NCBI GenBank assembly: GCA_964580585.1
Contig: CAZOKZ010000013.1
Span: 1 to 64,000, forward strand
Length of the DNA: 64,000 nt
Reading direction: 5' to 3'
DNA from: CAZOKZ01 sp964580585
GTDB lineage: Bacteria > Sumerlaeota > Sumerlaeia > SLMS01 > JAHLLQ01
Shown here: one piece after another, positions 10,335 through 18,775 of the stretch
Numbering within the stretch: the first letter of the stretch is position 1
Layout: every line of letters starts with the position of its first letter
Position numbers and translations under genes: made by a program
Notes under the pieces: model-generated
Database searches by the model: none
What the model was told of the DNA's origin: nothing
Seen by the model: the letters and a program-made list of their open reading frames with translations, nothing else

Positions 10335-11465
10335 ATGGATTCGATTCGTGCCTTTTTTGTACTGTTGGTGATGGCTGCGGGCTCCTGGGCTCCCGCCTCG
10401 AACTTAACGGTGAATTTCAGCACCCCCACAGGGGTGGAGCCGAAATTCAGCGAGGTTCGGTTCGTGTTGAACTATCAAAGCAGTCCTTATTCCCCGGCGG
10501 TCGAGCTGATGGAATACGCGCATGAGGGGATCAATTTCTCCAAAACCATGGAGGAACTCCCACGCGGTCGGTATTCTTTGTTCGTGCACACGGGCAAAGC
10601 CGGCGATGCCATGGATGCCAATCGACCGGGGGCTTTCAACTTTTATGACGAGTTCAATTTGGCCGGAGAGGATAGTAAAACTTTCGACCTGAAATGGGAG
10701 CCACTTGAGATTCCCAATGTGCACGGTTCAGCGGTGATGAACGGTCAGGTGCTCAAAAGCAGCGGCGATCCACATCCGGGTTCGATTATCCGACTGATGC
10801 TCTATATTCCGTCAGCGGGTTTTTTGACCGTGGCACAGGGGACCTCGAATAAAAACGGCGATTTCTCGCTCAAGGACATCAATCCCGATTATCTTTATGT
10901 TCTGAGAATGGACGATAATATTTTGGCCCAACGATTCCGCGTGATGGAGGATCGAGCCATTACAATTCGTCTGGAACCGATGGCTGGAGAAATGGCGCCC
11001 GATATTAAACTGGTTTCACTCGAAGGCGGCGAGGAATCGATGCTCAGCGAACGGCGTGGGAAAATCGTCGTTCTGGATTTTTGGGCAACCTGGTGCGGAC
11101 CCTGTCAACGTCCAATGGCAAAACTGAATTCACTCTATGAAACATATCCCGAGTGGAAGGACAGAGTCGAACTGATTGCCATGAGCGTGGATTTCGACGC
11201 GGAAAAGATCACTCGGCACCTGGATAAAAATGGCTGGCACCAGGTAACCAACGTTTGGACAGGCGCTCCCGACGGAATGAGCGCGGCCCAACCCCAGGCG
11301 TATTCGATTCGTGGCATTTTCATCGTTTTTGTGATCGACGCCGAAGGAAAAATCGCCGCCACGGGCAATCCGAACGTCGTCGATATCGTCCCGGTTGTGG
11401 AACGTTTGCTCGGTGAGCTGAAAACCGAAGCGAACGAGATCGCCGAAACGGAAAACGAATCTTGA
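10335..11465 (+). CDS. Secreted TlpA-like thioredoxin with N-terminal beta domains
   Basis: Predicted exported disulfide oxidoreductase of 376 residues. Residues 1-22 form a Sec signal peptide. Residues about 23-120 are an unrecognised beta-rich domain. Residues about 128-205 resemble a carboxypeptidase-regulatory-like fold (GSAVMNGQVLKSSG...GDFSLKDI). Residues about 216-365 form a TlpA/ResA-type thioredoxin domain with active site WCGPC (Cys254, Cys257). Such proteins reduce apocytochromes or surface proteins; the System II cytochrome c genes at 56-60 kb are a possible partner pathway, though distant. Its last codon overlaps a remnant that resembles its own N-terminus. Confidence 0.85.
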   Translation: MDSIRAFFVLLVMAAGSWAPASNLTVNFSTPTGVEPKFSEVRFVLNYQSSPYSPAVELMEYAHEGINFSKTMEELPRGRYSLFVHTGKAGDAMDANRPGAFNFYDEFNLAGEDSKTFDLKWEPLEIPNVHGSAVMNGQVLKSSGDPHPGSIIRLMLYIPSAGFLTVAQGTSNKNGDFSLKDINPDYLYVLRMDDNILAQRFRVMEDRAITIRLEPMAGEMAPDIKLVSLEGGEESMLSERRGKIVVLDFWATWCGPCQRPMAKLNSLYETYPEWKDRVELIAMSVDFDAEKITRHLDKNGWHQVTNVWTGAPDGMSAAQPQAYSIRGIFIVFVIDAEGKIAATGNPNVVDIVPVVERLLGELKTEANEIAETENES

Positions 11466-11606
11466 TCCTGTGGGCAGTCACCTCAAGATTCGGATTGGCC
11501 TCGAATCTGACGGTGAACTTTGATCCGCCCAGCGATGTCCGCGAGAGCTTCGATCAATTCCGGGTCGTTTTCGGTTGTGCAAGACCTGCTTGCAAAAGGG
11601 CGTTAG
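11460..11606 (+). pseudogene. Truncated second copy of the TlpA-like protein's N-terminus
   Basis: Starting at the stop of the previous gene, the +2-shifted frame encodes WAVTSRFGLASNLTVNFDPPS followed by SFDQFRVVFG. This parallels the preceding protein's N-terminus (SWAPASNLTVNFSTPTGV, then KFSEVRFVLN). Similarity lasts about 35 codons and stops where the convergent moaC gene begins. No start with a ribosome site and no downstream domains exist, so it is best read as a decayed or truncated tandem duplicate. Confidence 0.6.
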
Positions 11607-12094
11607 GGAAACTCCACGTCGCCGCTTTTCCCCCCCGTTTTTTTCCGCAACCGTACCGCTTCGATGCGCATGTCTTTTTGCAACGCCTTCGCCATGTCGT
11701 ACAGCGTCAGCAGGGCGACGCTTGCCGCCGTCAACGCTTCCATTTCCGCCCCCGTGCGTTCACTGACGCGAATCGTCGAACGCACCACCGCGCAACAGCG
11801 TTCGGTGTCGTGTACGATCTCGATCCCCACGTGCGTTGTCGCAATCGGATGACAGAGTGGAATCAAATCCGCCGTGCGTTTGGCGGCTTGAATACCTGCC
11901 ACGCGTGCCACGGCCAAGGCATCGCCTTTCGCCAGTTGACCGCCAAACAACGCTTCGAGCACCTCGGCTCGCGCGTGTAATTCACCTTCGGCGATGGCTT
12001 CGCGCGCCGTGATGTTTTTTGCTCCCACATCCACCATGCGAGCTTCGCCGCGTTCGTTCAGATGAGTCAGTTTGTTCGGATTGTTTTCTGACAT
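11603..12094 (-). CDS. moaC: Cyclic pyranopterin monophosphate synthase
   Basis: Second step of molybdenum cofactor biosynthesis, making cPMP from the MoaA product. Length 163 residues matches the family. Visible signatures are LTHLNERGEARMVDVG at the N-terminus, the KRTADLIPLCHPI block with the conserved Lys and His, and the active-site stretch RTGAEMEALTAAS followed by LYDMAKALQK. No other mo-cofactor gene is in the window. It is the last of three minus-strand genes (13515-14834, 12158-13507, then moaC); the 63-bp gap before it and the lack of a clear ribosome site leave its promoter open. Confidence 0.96.
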   Translation of the reverse strand: MSENNPNKLTHLNERGEARMVDVGAKNITAREAIAEGELHARAEVLEALFGGQLAKGDALAVARVAGIQAAKRTADLIPLCHPIATTHVGIEIVHDTERCCAVVRSTIRVSERTGAEMEALTAASVALLTLYDMAKALQKDMRIEAVRLRKKTGGKSGDVEFP

Positions 12095-12157
12095 ATAAGG
12101 GGGGCTCGATATTGATAATTTAAGATAGAATGGAAAAGTGCGATTTCGCGATGCTGT

Positions 12158-13507
12158 TCAATCCCCAGGTCGGATCATCCGTAACTTTCGCATCGGTTTT
12201 TTCTTTTCCTGCGTATCGTCTGGTGTTTGTTCCTCTTCCACAAACTCGATGCCTTCTTCGCTTGCGGACGTGCCATCTCCAAGGGGCGGCGCCGGAGTTT
12301 CAGGCTGTTCGATCGATTCTTCTTCGGTCATGCGTTCGAGAATATGCAGCAACTCGACACGCAACGAATCCCAATCGGATTGCGAGGAGTGCACCGCGTT
12401 CGTCAGCAACACCACCGAGACACCGGTCTCTCGATTTAACCCCAAATACGTTCCCGTGTATCCCGTGTGCGAGAGATGATTGCGTCCTGCGTCGTCGATG
12501 GCGAATCCACGGGTGCGATGGGCATAGAGAAAAATCGCGCCGCTTTCGGGATCGTCCGATTGAGGAAAGCGGATACTTGGATCGTCCATCATGAATTTCG
12601 ACAGGCACGTCATTTCAGGCATATCGGGGAACAGCTCGGGATGCAGAATTGCCTGGGAGAAGCGATTGATATCGCCTGCCGTGGAAAACAACCCGCTGTG
12701 GCCGGGACAATGACCAAAAGTCAGCAAAATATAATCGGCCAACGGATCGAATGGCCGTCCGGGCAGCACGGTTTTGCTGGTGCGGGCGATGGTGACATCT
12801 TTCATTTTATTCGGTTCATACGTCGTGTTTGTCATTCCGAGCGGTCCCCACAGATTTGCTCGGTCGAACGCTTCGAGATTGCTGCCCGAAGTCTCTTCGA
12901 CCAACGCGCCGATTAAAACGTATGCCACATTACTGTAGCGCGTCCGTCGGCGGGGGTGAGGATTGCGGTCGAAGTAATTTTGCACCGATTGTGTCAGGGA
13001 ACTGTACTGCCGAACGGCTTCCAGATCGTGCCAATCGATATAAACCGGCAAAAACGTGTCGTGATGCAGCGCCTCGTTCAGCGTTACGGTATCCAGCGTT
13101 GTGGTGTCGGCCAGTTCGCCTCGGCAGGACAAAATTCCGGCAGCGGGGGCGGTGGCGAGAGGTTTGGTCAACGAGGCAACATCAAACAAGGTGTCTCGCA
13201 TCATCGGTAACGGCGGGTCGGTCGTCAGGTCGCGCCAACCTGCCGCGCGTTCATAGACAATTTTACCATCGCGTGCCACCGACAGCACGGCGCCGGGGAC
13301 GCGGCCCTCGGCAACCGCTTTGTTCAGCGCCGTGTCCAGCGCCGTAAACATATTGTTTTGAAATCCGGAATCGTATTCAAACGTGCGGATTTCCGGTTCG
13401 ACCTCTGGCGTTTTCGTCCGTGCGCACGAAGCCGCGCCCCATCCCAATGCCAACAGGCAGGCGACATGAAGCGCGGCTCGAAGGGTCGATTTCCAGAAAC
13501 AGGTCAT
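12158..13507 (-). CDS. Beta-lactamase-family serine hydrolase, lipoprotein
   Basis: Class C beta-lactamase/penicillin-binding-protein-fold hydrolase of 449 residues, probably acting on peptidoglycan peptides or esters. Residues 1-28 are a lipoprotein signal ending in GAASC, so Cys28 is the likely lipidated residue. The catalytic SxxK is S112-L-T-K115, the second motif is Y191-S-N193, and an HTG motif (HLSHTGYTG) supplies the third element. A charged Pro-rich tail follows. It starts only seven bases after the stop of the upstream exported-protein gene, which suggests co-transcription. The substrate cannot be deduced. Confidence 0.88.
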   Translation of the reverse strand: MTCFWKSTLRAALHVACLLALGWGAASCARTKTPEVEPEIRTFEYDSGFQNNMFTALDTALNKAVAEGRVPGAVLSVARDGKIVYERAAGWRDLTTDPPLPMMRDTLFDVASLTKPLATAPAAGILSCRGELADTTTLDTVTLNEALHHDTFLPVYIDWHDLEAVRQYSSLTQSVQNYFDRNPHPRRRTRYSNVAYVLIGALVEETSGSNLEAFDRANLWGPLGMTNTTYEPNKMKDVTIARTSKTVLPGRPFDPLADYILLTFGHCPGHSGLFSTAGDINRFSQAILHPELFPDMPEMTCLSKFMMDDPSIRFPQSDDPESGAIFLYAHRTRGFAIDDAGRNHLSHTGYTGTYLGLNRETGVSVVLLTNAVHSSQSDWDSLRVELLHILERMTEEESIEQPETPAPPLGDGTSASEEGIEFVEEEQTPDDTQEKKKPMRKLRMIRPGD

Positions 13508-13514
13508 GCGCTTG

Positions 13515-14834
13515 TCAGAATCCGATCAATTCGCTGGGCCACATGCACAGATGCGAGGGAGTGCGCCCGCTGGTGGCGACCAAGGCGGCTTTACCGGTGG
13601 CGCCTTCATCGACCAGAATGACGGAAAATTGCTCCAGCTCATCGGGCAACGGGTACAAATCGCCGTCTTCACGGGTGATCTGCACCGGTTCGGCGGACGG
13701 TTCAGTGGCAATGTTGCCCACAAAGAGCGTCGCCTTGTTGGTTTCCGCGTCCACAATCGGGAGGAACACGACCGGATCGCTGCCCGAGAAGGCAACTTCC
13801 GGACGGCAAATGTTGGTTTTGTCGGACGTGTTGCCGATCCAGTAGTTTACCGGACCGAGCGGACCGTTGCTGGAACGATACCGGGCGGCGTAACCAATGA
13901 CCCGGAAACCGGTCGGGTTATCTGCATCACGGTGTCCAATAGCAGTGACGACAGCAAGATTACCTTCAATATCATAGGCCGTTGCGCCGTAATCGAGGAA
14001 ATAATCGGTTTCCTCTTCGCTCAATTCGGACAACGGGTCTTTGAGTATATCTAAGAAGGCCATCGAGTTGTCGGCAATATGATCGCCGTTTTGGAGATTA
14101 AAAAAATCAATGTGAGGGCCATTGGTGTTTACTCGCGCCACGGTTTCGGCATCGAGCGCAATCTCTCCCAAGTAGATATTGGGTTTATTGATGAGGAGTT
14201 GGGGAGTGGGAATATCGCCCGAATAGGCGGAAGCTCGCAAAGTTTCCGGCTTGTATGTGTAGATTTCAAATTCGGATTCCCGGATATCTGGCCAACCAAC
14301 AACGGCCAGTTGAGCTGTCGGATTGAATGCAATCACCGGTTCGATGGCCGAGGTTTCAGGCGTGACTTCCACGAGCGGAAAACTGAAAGGCGATTCCTGC
14401 GCATTGCGTTCCAGCACCGCGCCTCGAATGTGAAATCCTTTCCACCAATCGGTTTGGCTGGAGCCCGGCGGCAGATTCCGTCCGTCGGCCCAAACGACAA
14501 AGGCCTCATCTGGGTTCAGCAACACGACATGAGGACGCCACATGGGGAATTCTTCGTGTTCCGAGACGACGATTTCCGGGCCTTCAGGTGCAAAATCGGC
14601 ATTCACCCACTGCGCCATAATCACCAGCGGTTCGCCTGGATGGCGTTGGCGCTCCCAAGTCACGAGCCCACCGAATCCATCGGCCAACGCCGCGTGACAT
14701 GCCTGATCTCCATCCGTGCCCGATGCAGGCTCGGAGCTGCAAAACTCCGCTGCTTGAAGCGGTTGAAACAACGTGGCGGCGAGCACACCTGCCATCAATC
14801 CTATTTGGCGACACACCCCAAAGCGATAACCCAT
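13515..14834 (-). CDS. Exported protein of unknown function, probable beta-propeller
   Basis: Secreted protein of about 439 residues. A signal peptide (MGYRFGVCRQIGLMAGVLAA) ends near QAAEF. The mature part has regularly spaced 'VxxPEVAF/VxxFNPTAQLAVVGWPD/VVLLNPDEAFVVWADGR' segments of the kind found in propeller repeats. I chose ATG 14834 because AGGGGG stands seven bases upstream; an ATG at 14882 would add 16 residues of non-signal sequence. It leads a tight minus-strand group with the serine hydrolase. No catalytic motif is recognised. Confidence 0.72.
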   Translation of the reverse strand: MGYRFGVCRQIGLMAGVLAATLFQPLQAAEFCSSEPASGTDGDQACHAALADGFGGLVTWERQRHPGEPLVIMAQWVNADFAPEGPEIVVSEHEEFPMWRPHVVLLNPDEAFVVWADGRNLPPGSSQTDWWKGFHIRGAVLERNAQESPFSFPLVEVTPETSAIEPVIAFNPTAQLAVVGWPDIRESEFEIYTYKPETLRASAYSGDIPTPQLLINKPNIYLGEIALDAETVARVNTNGPHIDFFNLQNGDHIADNSMAFLDILKDPLSELSEEETDYFLDYGATAYDIEGNLAVVTAIGHRDADNPTGFRVIGYAARYRSSNGPLGPVNYWIGNTSDKTNICRPEVAFSGSDPVVFLPIVDAETNKATLFVGNIATEPSAEPVQITREDGDLYPLPDELEQFSVILVDEGATGKAALVATSGRTPSHLCMWPSELIGF

Positions 14835-15193
14835 CGCTGTACCCCCTCGATTTTGAAAATGGAAAAGCAGATTACCGTTCATTGAATCTACAAGACAAGG
14901 CTAGATTTATTCAAAGCCCCCCGAGGGCGCATCTTGAGTTTGTACCCAAAACGAAGGAAAAACCAAACCGCAAAGGCACCCGCCATAGCCTTGGCGCAGG
15001 CGGGTGCCTTTGTGGTGAATCTTTTAATCATTGGCAACAAAGTTGAGATAAGCCCCTCCCCCGAGGGACCAGCGTTGGCAACTTGACAGAGTGTGATTCC
15101 AGATTGACGACTTGACCCCGCGAGTCAATTCTCGGAAAAGTTGTAACAAGGTATTTCGCCATATTTGGCCATTCCGTATGAAACTGGGAAGCG
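14835..15193. other. Gap between exported protein and response regulator
   Basis: A 359-bp divergent intergenic stretch. It holds the ribosome site of the minus-strand exported protein, element A (14925-15055), then about 135 bp that must contain the promoter for the response regulator. I see no convincing -35/-10 pair and no small gene. Confidence 0.6.
14925..15055. mobile_element. MITE-like element A (131 bp)
   Basis: Bounded by terminal inverted repeats: the left end begins GGGCGCATCTTGAGTTTGT, and the right end, read in reverse, begins GGGCTTATCTCAACTTTGTTG. The interior has a perfect 14-bp stem (caaaggcacccgcc and its complement, 14971-14984 and 14999-15012). Both ends recur in element B at 16031-16307, on the other side of the response-regulator gene. 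It encodes nothing. Confidence 0.7.
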
Positions 15194-16018
15194 ATGAAGA
15201 ACATTTTGGTCATCGATGACGAGCAGGACGTTTTGGAGATCGTCCGTTCGGTGTTGAAAACCAAAGGTTACACCGTTCGGTGTGCCGTTGGGGGCGAGGA
15301 CGGTCTGCGCCAGGCCGAGGCGGAAACGCCCGATATGATTATCTGCGACCTGATGATGCCGAAAATTTCCGGCATGGAAGTGGTCAAACGGCTGAAGAAA
15401 AACCCCGCATTTGACGAAGTGCCCATTATTATTCTCTCCGCCGTGGCGGCCGAAAGCGACAAGCCCGAAGAGTATTGGGCGCGTGGCCTTGGCGTGGACG
15501 AGTATATTTGTAAACCATTCGATCCATTGGACTTAATCGGTCGTGTGGAGTATTTGCTCCGTCGCAAACATTATGTTTCGGCCAACCGCGCCGGGGCGAC
15601 ACCGATGCCCCGTCGCGATACGCCCGAGCCGCCTCCGGCATCTCGTCTGGAGACAGCCGGGCCCTCGGATATTTGCGCCATGTATGTCGAAACGTGGAAC
15701 AGTCGCGACTGGGTGACGGAATACAACCTGATGGGCGAGGAATTAGTTGGCAATTACCCGATCGACGATTACGTGGGCCGTCGCCAATATGCCTATGAAC
15801 AGGAAGAGCAAGGCCGCAGTCAGTCGGTGGCGGGCTACATCGAGGAAAAAATCTCGGGCGTCATCGCCAAGGTGGTTCTCGAGCGCAAAGACAACATGGC
15901 GAACGGACGAGTTTGGATGAAAAAGTGCACCTTTACGCTCAAGAAAACCAACAAGGGATGGAAAATCGTCCGCGTTCGCGACTTGCCTTTGCGCAAGTGC
16001 GATACGCAGTTTGAGTAA
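15194..16018 (+). CDS. Response regulator with NTF2/SnoaL-like C-terminal domain
   Basis: Signal-transduction protein of 274 residues. The receiver domain (1-120) has the acidic pair DDE (9-11), phospho-acceptor Asp52 in IICDLMMPK, Ser82 at the switch position and Lys107 in ICKPFD. A Pro-rich linker spans about 125-152. The C-terminal part (about 155-270: YVETWNSRDWVTEYNLMGEEL..., GRVWMKKCTFTLKKTNKGWKIVRV) looks like an NTF2/SnoaL cone fold rather than DNA-binding. No histidine kinase adjoins it. The gene is bracketed by two MITE-like repeats. The output-domain assignment rests on pattern only. Confidence 0.85.
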   Translation: MKNILVIDDEQDVLEIVRSVLKTKGYTVRCAVGGEDGLRQAEAETPDMIICDLMMPKISGMEVVKRLKKNPAFDEVPIIILSAVAAESDKPEEYWARGLGVDEYICKPFDPLDLIGRVEYLLRRKHYVSANRAGATPMPRRDTPEPPPASRLETAGPSDICAMYVETWNSRDWVTEYNLMGEELVGNYPIDDYVGRRQYAYEQEEQGRSQSVAGYIEEKISGVIAKVVLERKDNMANGRVWMKKCTFTLKKTNKGWKIVRVRDLPLRKCDTQFE

Positions 16019-16380
16019 GCAAGGATGAAGGGGCGTATCTTGAGTTTGTTACCAAAACGATAAAAAAAGCAAACCACGAAGGCACGAAGACACAAAGAAA
16101 ACACGAAGGGGCTGTTTGCCTGCTTGCAATTTTCTCGCTCTTCGATGGCGAGCGAGCGAAAAAATCCGTCAAAAAATGGCGATTTCAATTTTTGAAAAGG
16201 CCTTGATGGAAAATCAATGAATACAATTTTTTCTTCGTGTTCCTTTGTGACCTTCGTGCCTTCGTGGTGAATCTTTTAATAATTGGCAACAAAGTTGAGA
16301 TGCGCCCAGGAAGAGAGATAAATAATAGGTAATCTTGACCGAGTTTATCCCTCAGCTTTTTCATCCCTCATCCTTTGAAT
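16019..16380. other. Gap between response regulator and pseudopilin (convergent)
   Basis: A 362-bp stretch almost wholly occupied by element B. The remaining about 70 bp contains 'tttttcatccctcatcctttg', a member of a second dispersed repeat also seen near 23.0, 62.3 and 63.0 kb. No gene is visible. Confidence 0.6.
16031..16307. mobile_element. MITE-like element B (277 bp)
   Basis: The left end GGGCGTATCTTGAGTTTGTT and right end (reverse-read GGGCGCATCTCAACTTTGTTG) match element A. The inner arms 16072-16109 and 16231-16270 are near-complementary (accacgaaggcacgaag and complement). The right 40 bp (tggtgaatcttttaat..ttggcaacaaagttgagat) is almost identical to element A's right end. It lies immediately downstream of the response-regulator stop. 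Confidence 0.72.
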
Positions 16381-16983
16381 TTACTCCTCTTCATCTTCCT
16401 GAAACGCGTCGCTTCCCGATTGCGAAAGAATCAGGTCGCCGAAGGACAACGTGCCGTTAGTCGGATCGTATAATACGGTCAGACCAAACGTGTGTGTGTT
16501 GTCCGGGCCGGCGCTGGTGATTTTCCATGTGCTGTATCCAAAATGCGCCCGCCAGATTTCCGTCATCGCCACATCGTTCGGGATATCGTTCCAGTAGGAA
16601 GTCGAATAATCGAACGTGTGCTTTCCATTGCTCAGAAAATGCGTGTGTCCGGGCCGTGTTGGGTTTTGCAGCCCGGGGTATTGAAACGGGTCCACCGGCA
16701 GCGAGGTGATGTAGGCCACGGGCGTGGTGACCTGGCTGAGGGAGTTGACCCATCCCCAGTACGTAAATCCGGGCTCGCCATCGAATGGCGGACGTCCGTT
16801 GTCGGTGGCATAAGACTCGATGGCATTTGCCAGAGCTTTCATATCGGCGCGAGCCCGGCTGACTTTCGAGCGCGCTTGCGCTTCCAGCATATTCGGCACC
16901 GCGATGGCCGATAGAATTCCGATCACTGCAACCACCACCATCAATTCAATCAGGGTAAATCCGTATTTTTCAGTTATTTTCAT
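16381..16983 (-). CDS. Type II secretion/pseudopilin-like protein (GspG-type)
   Basis: Prepilin-like protein of 200 residues. A short basic leader ends at Gly, followed by the methylated-Phe helix (G^FTLIELMVVVAVIGI), so prepilin-peptidase processing is expected. Then come NMLEAQARSKVSRARADMKA and a GspG-like globular domain (SYATDNGRPPFDGEP...). The acidic tail ends EDEEE. GGAGAGCAG lies about eight bases before the ATG. It is a single gene without other secretion genes nearby, as is common where such pseudopilins are scattered. It follows the sigma-factor gene after 50 bp and may be co-transcribed with it. Confidence 0.9.
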   Translation of the reverse strand: MKITEKYGFTLIELMVVVAVIGILSAIAVPNMLEAQARSKVSRARADMKALANAIESYATDNGRPPFDGEPGFTYWGWVNSLSQVTTPVAYITSLPVDPFQYPGLQNPTRPGHTHFLSNGKHTFDYSTSYWNDIPNDVAMTEIWRAHFGYSTWKITSAGPDNTHTFGLTVLYDPTNGTLSFGDLILSQSGSDAFQEDEEE

Positions 16984-17033
16984 GGAGCTGCTCTCCTGGA
17001 TGTTTCGTCAATTGTTCAATAGATAAGTAGAGG

Positions 17034-18509
17034 TCACTTCATTTCGGAGATTCTACGGTGTAGCGCTTTTCTGAACAGTTCCTGTTCGGCGGCGTCTGGG
17101 GGAGTTATTCCGTAGCGATCGGCCATGGCCACGATATCGGTGGCGACATCCGACGAACGTTTTTCGCCGCGGCGGAAAGCCGAGATTACTTCCTCGGCGC
17201 TTTGTTTTAATTCGGGGGAAGACATCATTTGATAGTAAATGTGAATGCCCGTATCGACTTGCGTTGCGTGGATGTACTCGATTTTATCGCTTAACTCGGG
17301 TTCGTAATGAACAACTTCCATGCTTTTATCAAACGGCTCGTCCTGAGCGACAAAGGTGTTTCCGTTTCGGTCGGTCATACAAAGAAGAACGCTCTTTCCG
17401 TCGGGCACAGGCTTAATAACGATTTCTTCCATGTCGAACAAGACATCGTTGATAGAGCTGAAATCCAAAGCGACTGCCGATCCAAATTCCAGAGTGAATT
17501 GATTGCGTGTTTGAGGTGTGATTTTGAACTCATGGAAGTTCGCTGGAGGAATATCCGCTAGGAATTGTTCTCGCGAGATTTTGTTTTCAACTCGCTGGCC
17601 CACGTTCGGCATGGATGCCGTAGCGTTGGCTTTCGAATGATTGTACATCACGCCTCCGCCCACGGCGGCGGCCACGATAACCGTGGCAGCGACGATTTTT
17701 GTTGTTCCCATAATGCTGGCTCCCGCGGTCAGTGTGCCGCTGATGGATTGCAGCAAACCTGCCAGGGAAAACGACCCCGCCGCCACATCCGCCCCTGTTT
17801 TCACGGTCGCCGTTTTGGCCGCCGCCGTCACCAGGGCTGCTTTGGCCTCGGGCGTCAGGAGCATGACCCCTGCCACGACCGCTGCCGACTGGCGAGCCAA
17901 ACGCGGGGTTGAACGCTGGGGTCGGAGCGACACCCTGACGGCGTCTTCCACGTCTTCGCGCATGGCTTCAATGGCCTTGTCGATCTGACGTCCCACGTTG
18001 GACGGATGCAGCCCAACACGATTGGCGATCTCCTTCTTGCTCATCCCTTCCTGAAAGTGCATCAGCACCAGTTCGCGCTGCAGGGGGGTGAGCTTCCAAA
18101 GAGCCTCGCGCATCAAGCCTTTCTCTTGTTCGTCCATGATCGCGTCTCGCACGTCCGGTTGAGATGGGTCGGGCACGGTGTCGGTATGATCGCCGAATGG
18201 CACCATCTGGATCAGGCTCGAACGCGTGATTCCGCGCCGTTGCCAATCGGTTGCCAGATTCCGTGTCATCCGCGAGACCCAGGCCATGTACCGTCCGCCG
18301 TCCTTGAGCGCTTTCAGGTTCAAGTACGTGCGCAGGAAGACTTCCTGCGTCAGGTCCTCGGCGGCTTCGACCTCTCGCAGGCGCGAGAGTGCAATCGCAT
18401 AAACCATCGAATAATGGCGCGCGATCAGTTCGTCGAAAGCCGTCGCGTTGCCCGATTGGGCTTCGCGAACCAGGACGGCGTCGGTTTTGGCATGAGTCGG
18501 AGCAAGCAT
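17034..18509 (-). CDS. ECF sigma factor with membrane-tethered C-terminal domain
   Basis: Sigma-70 family ECF factor, 491 residues versus about 180-200 usual. The sigma-2 region is about 24-90 (AFDELIARHYSMVYAIALS, EDLTQEVFLRTY) and sigma-4 about 135-185 (LTPLQRELVLMHFQEGMSKKEIA). After an Ala-rich stretch, residues about 271-289 form a transmembrane helix (IVAATVIVAAAVGGGVMY). The remaining about 200 residues would lie in the periplasm and carry no family signature I recognise. Fusion of a sigma factor to an anti-sigma-like or sensory tail suggests regulation by proteolysis or in cis. No separate anti-sigma gene is adjacent. Confidence 0.9.
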   Translation of the reverse strand: MLAPTHAKTDAVLVREAQSGNATAFDELIARHYSMVYAIALSRLREVEAAEDLTQEVFLRTYLNLKALKDGGRYMAWVSRMTRNLATDWQRRGITRSSLIQMVPFGDHTDTVPDPSQPDVRDAIMDEQEKGLMREALWKLTPLQRELVLMHFQEGMSKKEIANRVGLHPSNVGRQIDKAIEAMREDVEDAVRVSLRPQRSTPRLARQSAAVVAGVMLLTPEAKAALVTAAAKTATVKTGADVAAGSFSLAGLLQSISGTLTAGASIMGTTKIVAATVIVAAAVGGGVMYNHSKANATASMPNVGQRVENKISREQFLADIPPANFHEFKITPQTRNQFTLEFGSAVALDFSSINDVLFDMEEIVIKPVPDGKSVLLCMTDRNGNTFVAQDEPFDKSMEVVHYEPELSDKIEYIHATQVDTGIHIYYQMMSSPELKQSAEEVISAFRRGEKRSSDVATDIVAMADRYGITPPDAAEQELFRKALHRRISEMK

Positions 18510-18726
18510 CCGCGTGTTCCCTTTTCAGTTTGCCGTGGCGCTCATTGCGCCATTCATTAACACAAGACGCGGGGAGGTGGGGTTAATTGCGCGCGCAGTG
18601 TAATTTTTTTCACCTCGATATTTTATTGTGTATCAAACAGGGTGCTCAATCGAGCCAAATTGCCTGGAATTCTGTTGGACGCCGCCGGTTGTATAGCAGT
18701 AAATAATGTGGAGTAAGTTATCGCTC

Positions 18727-18742
18727 CCAATACGCGTATTGG
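18727..18742. promoter_or_regulatory. Perfect 16-bp palindrome upstream of the ATPase/TOPRIM operon
   Basis: ccaatacgcgtattgg is a perfect dyad 33 bp before the ATPase ATG; a second small dyad (ttccggaa) follows at 18746-18753. A dimeric regulator site is the simplest reading, but no regulator gene is adjacent. It lies in a 266-bp AT-richer gap (18510-18775) that also carries the divergent sigma-factor promoter. Confidence 0.5.
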
Positions 18743-18775
18743 ATTTTCCGGAACGGAAATCAAGGAATAACGACG

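Noticed and set aside
11462..11980. 172-codon plus-strand frame extending through moaC
   Set aside because: Only the first 35-50 codons have meaning (TlpA-like remnant); the rest is antisense to moaC.
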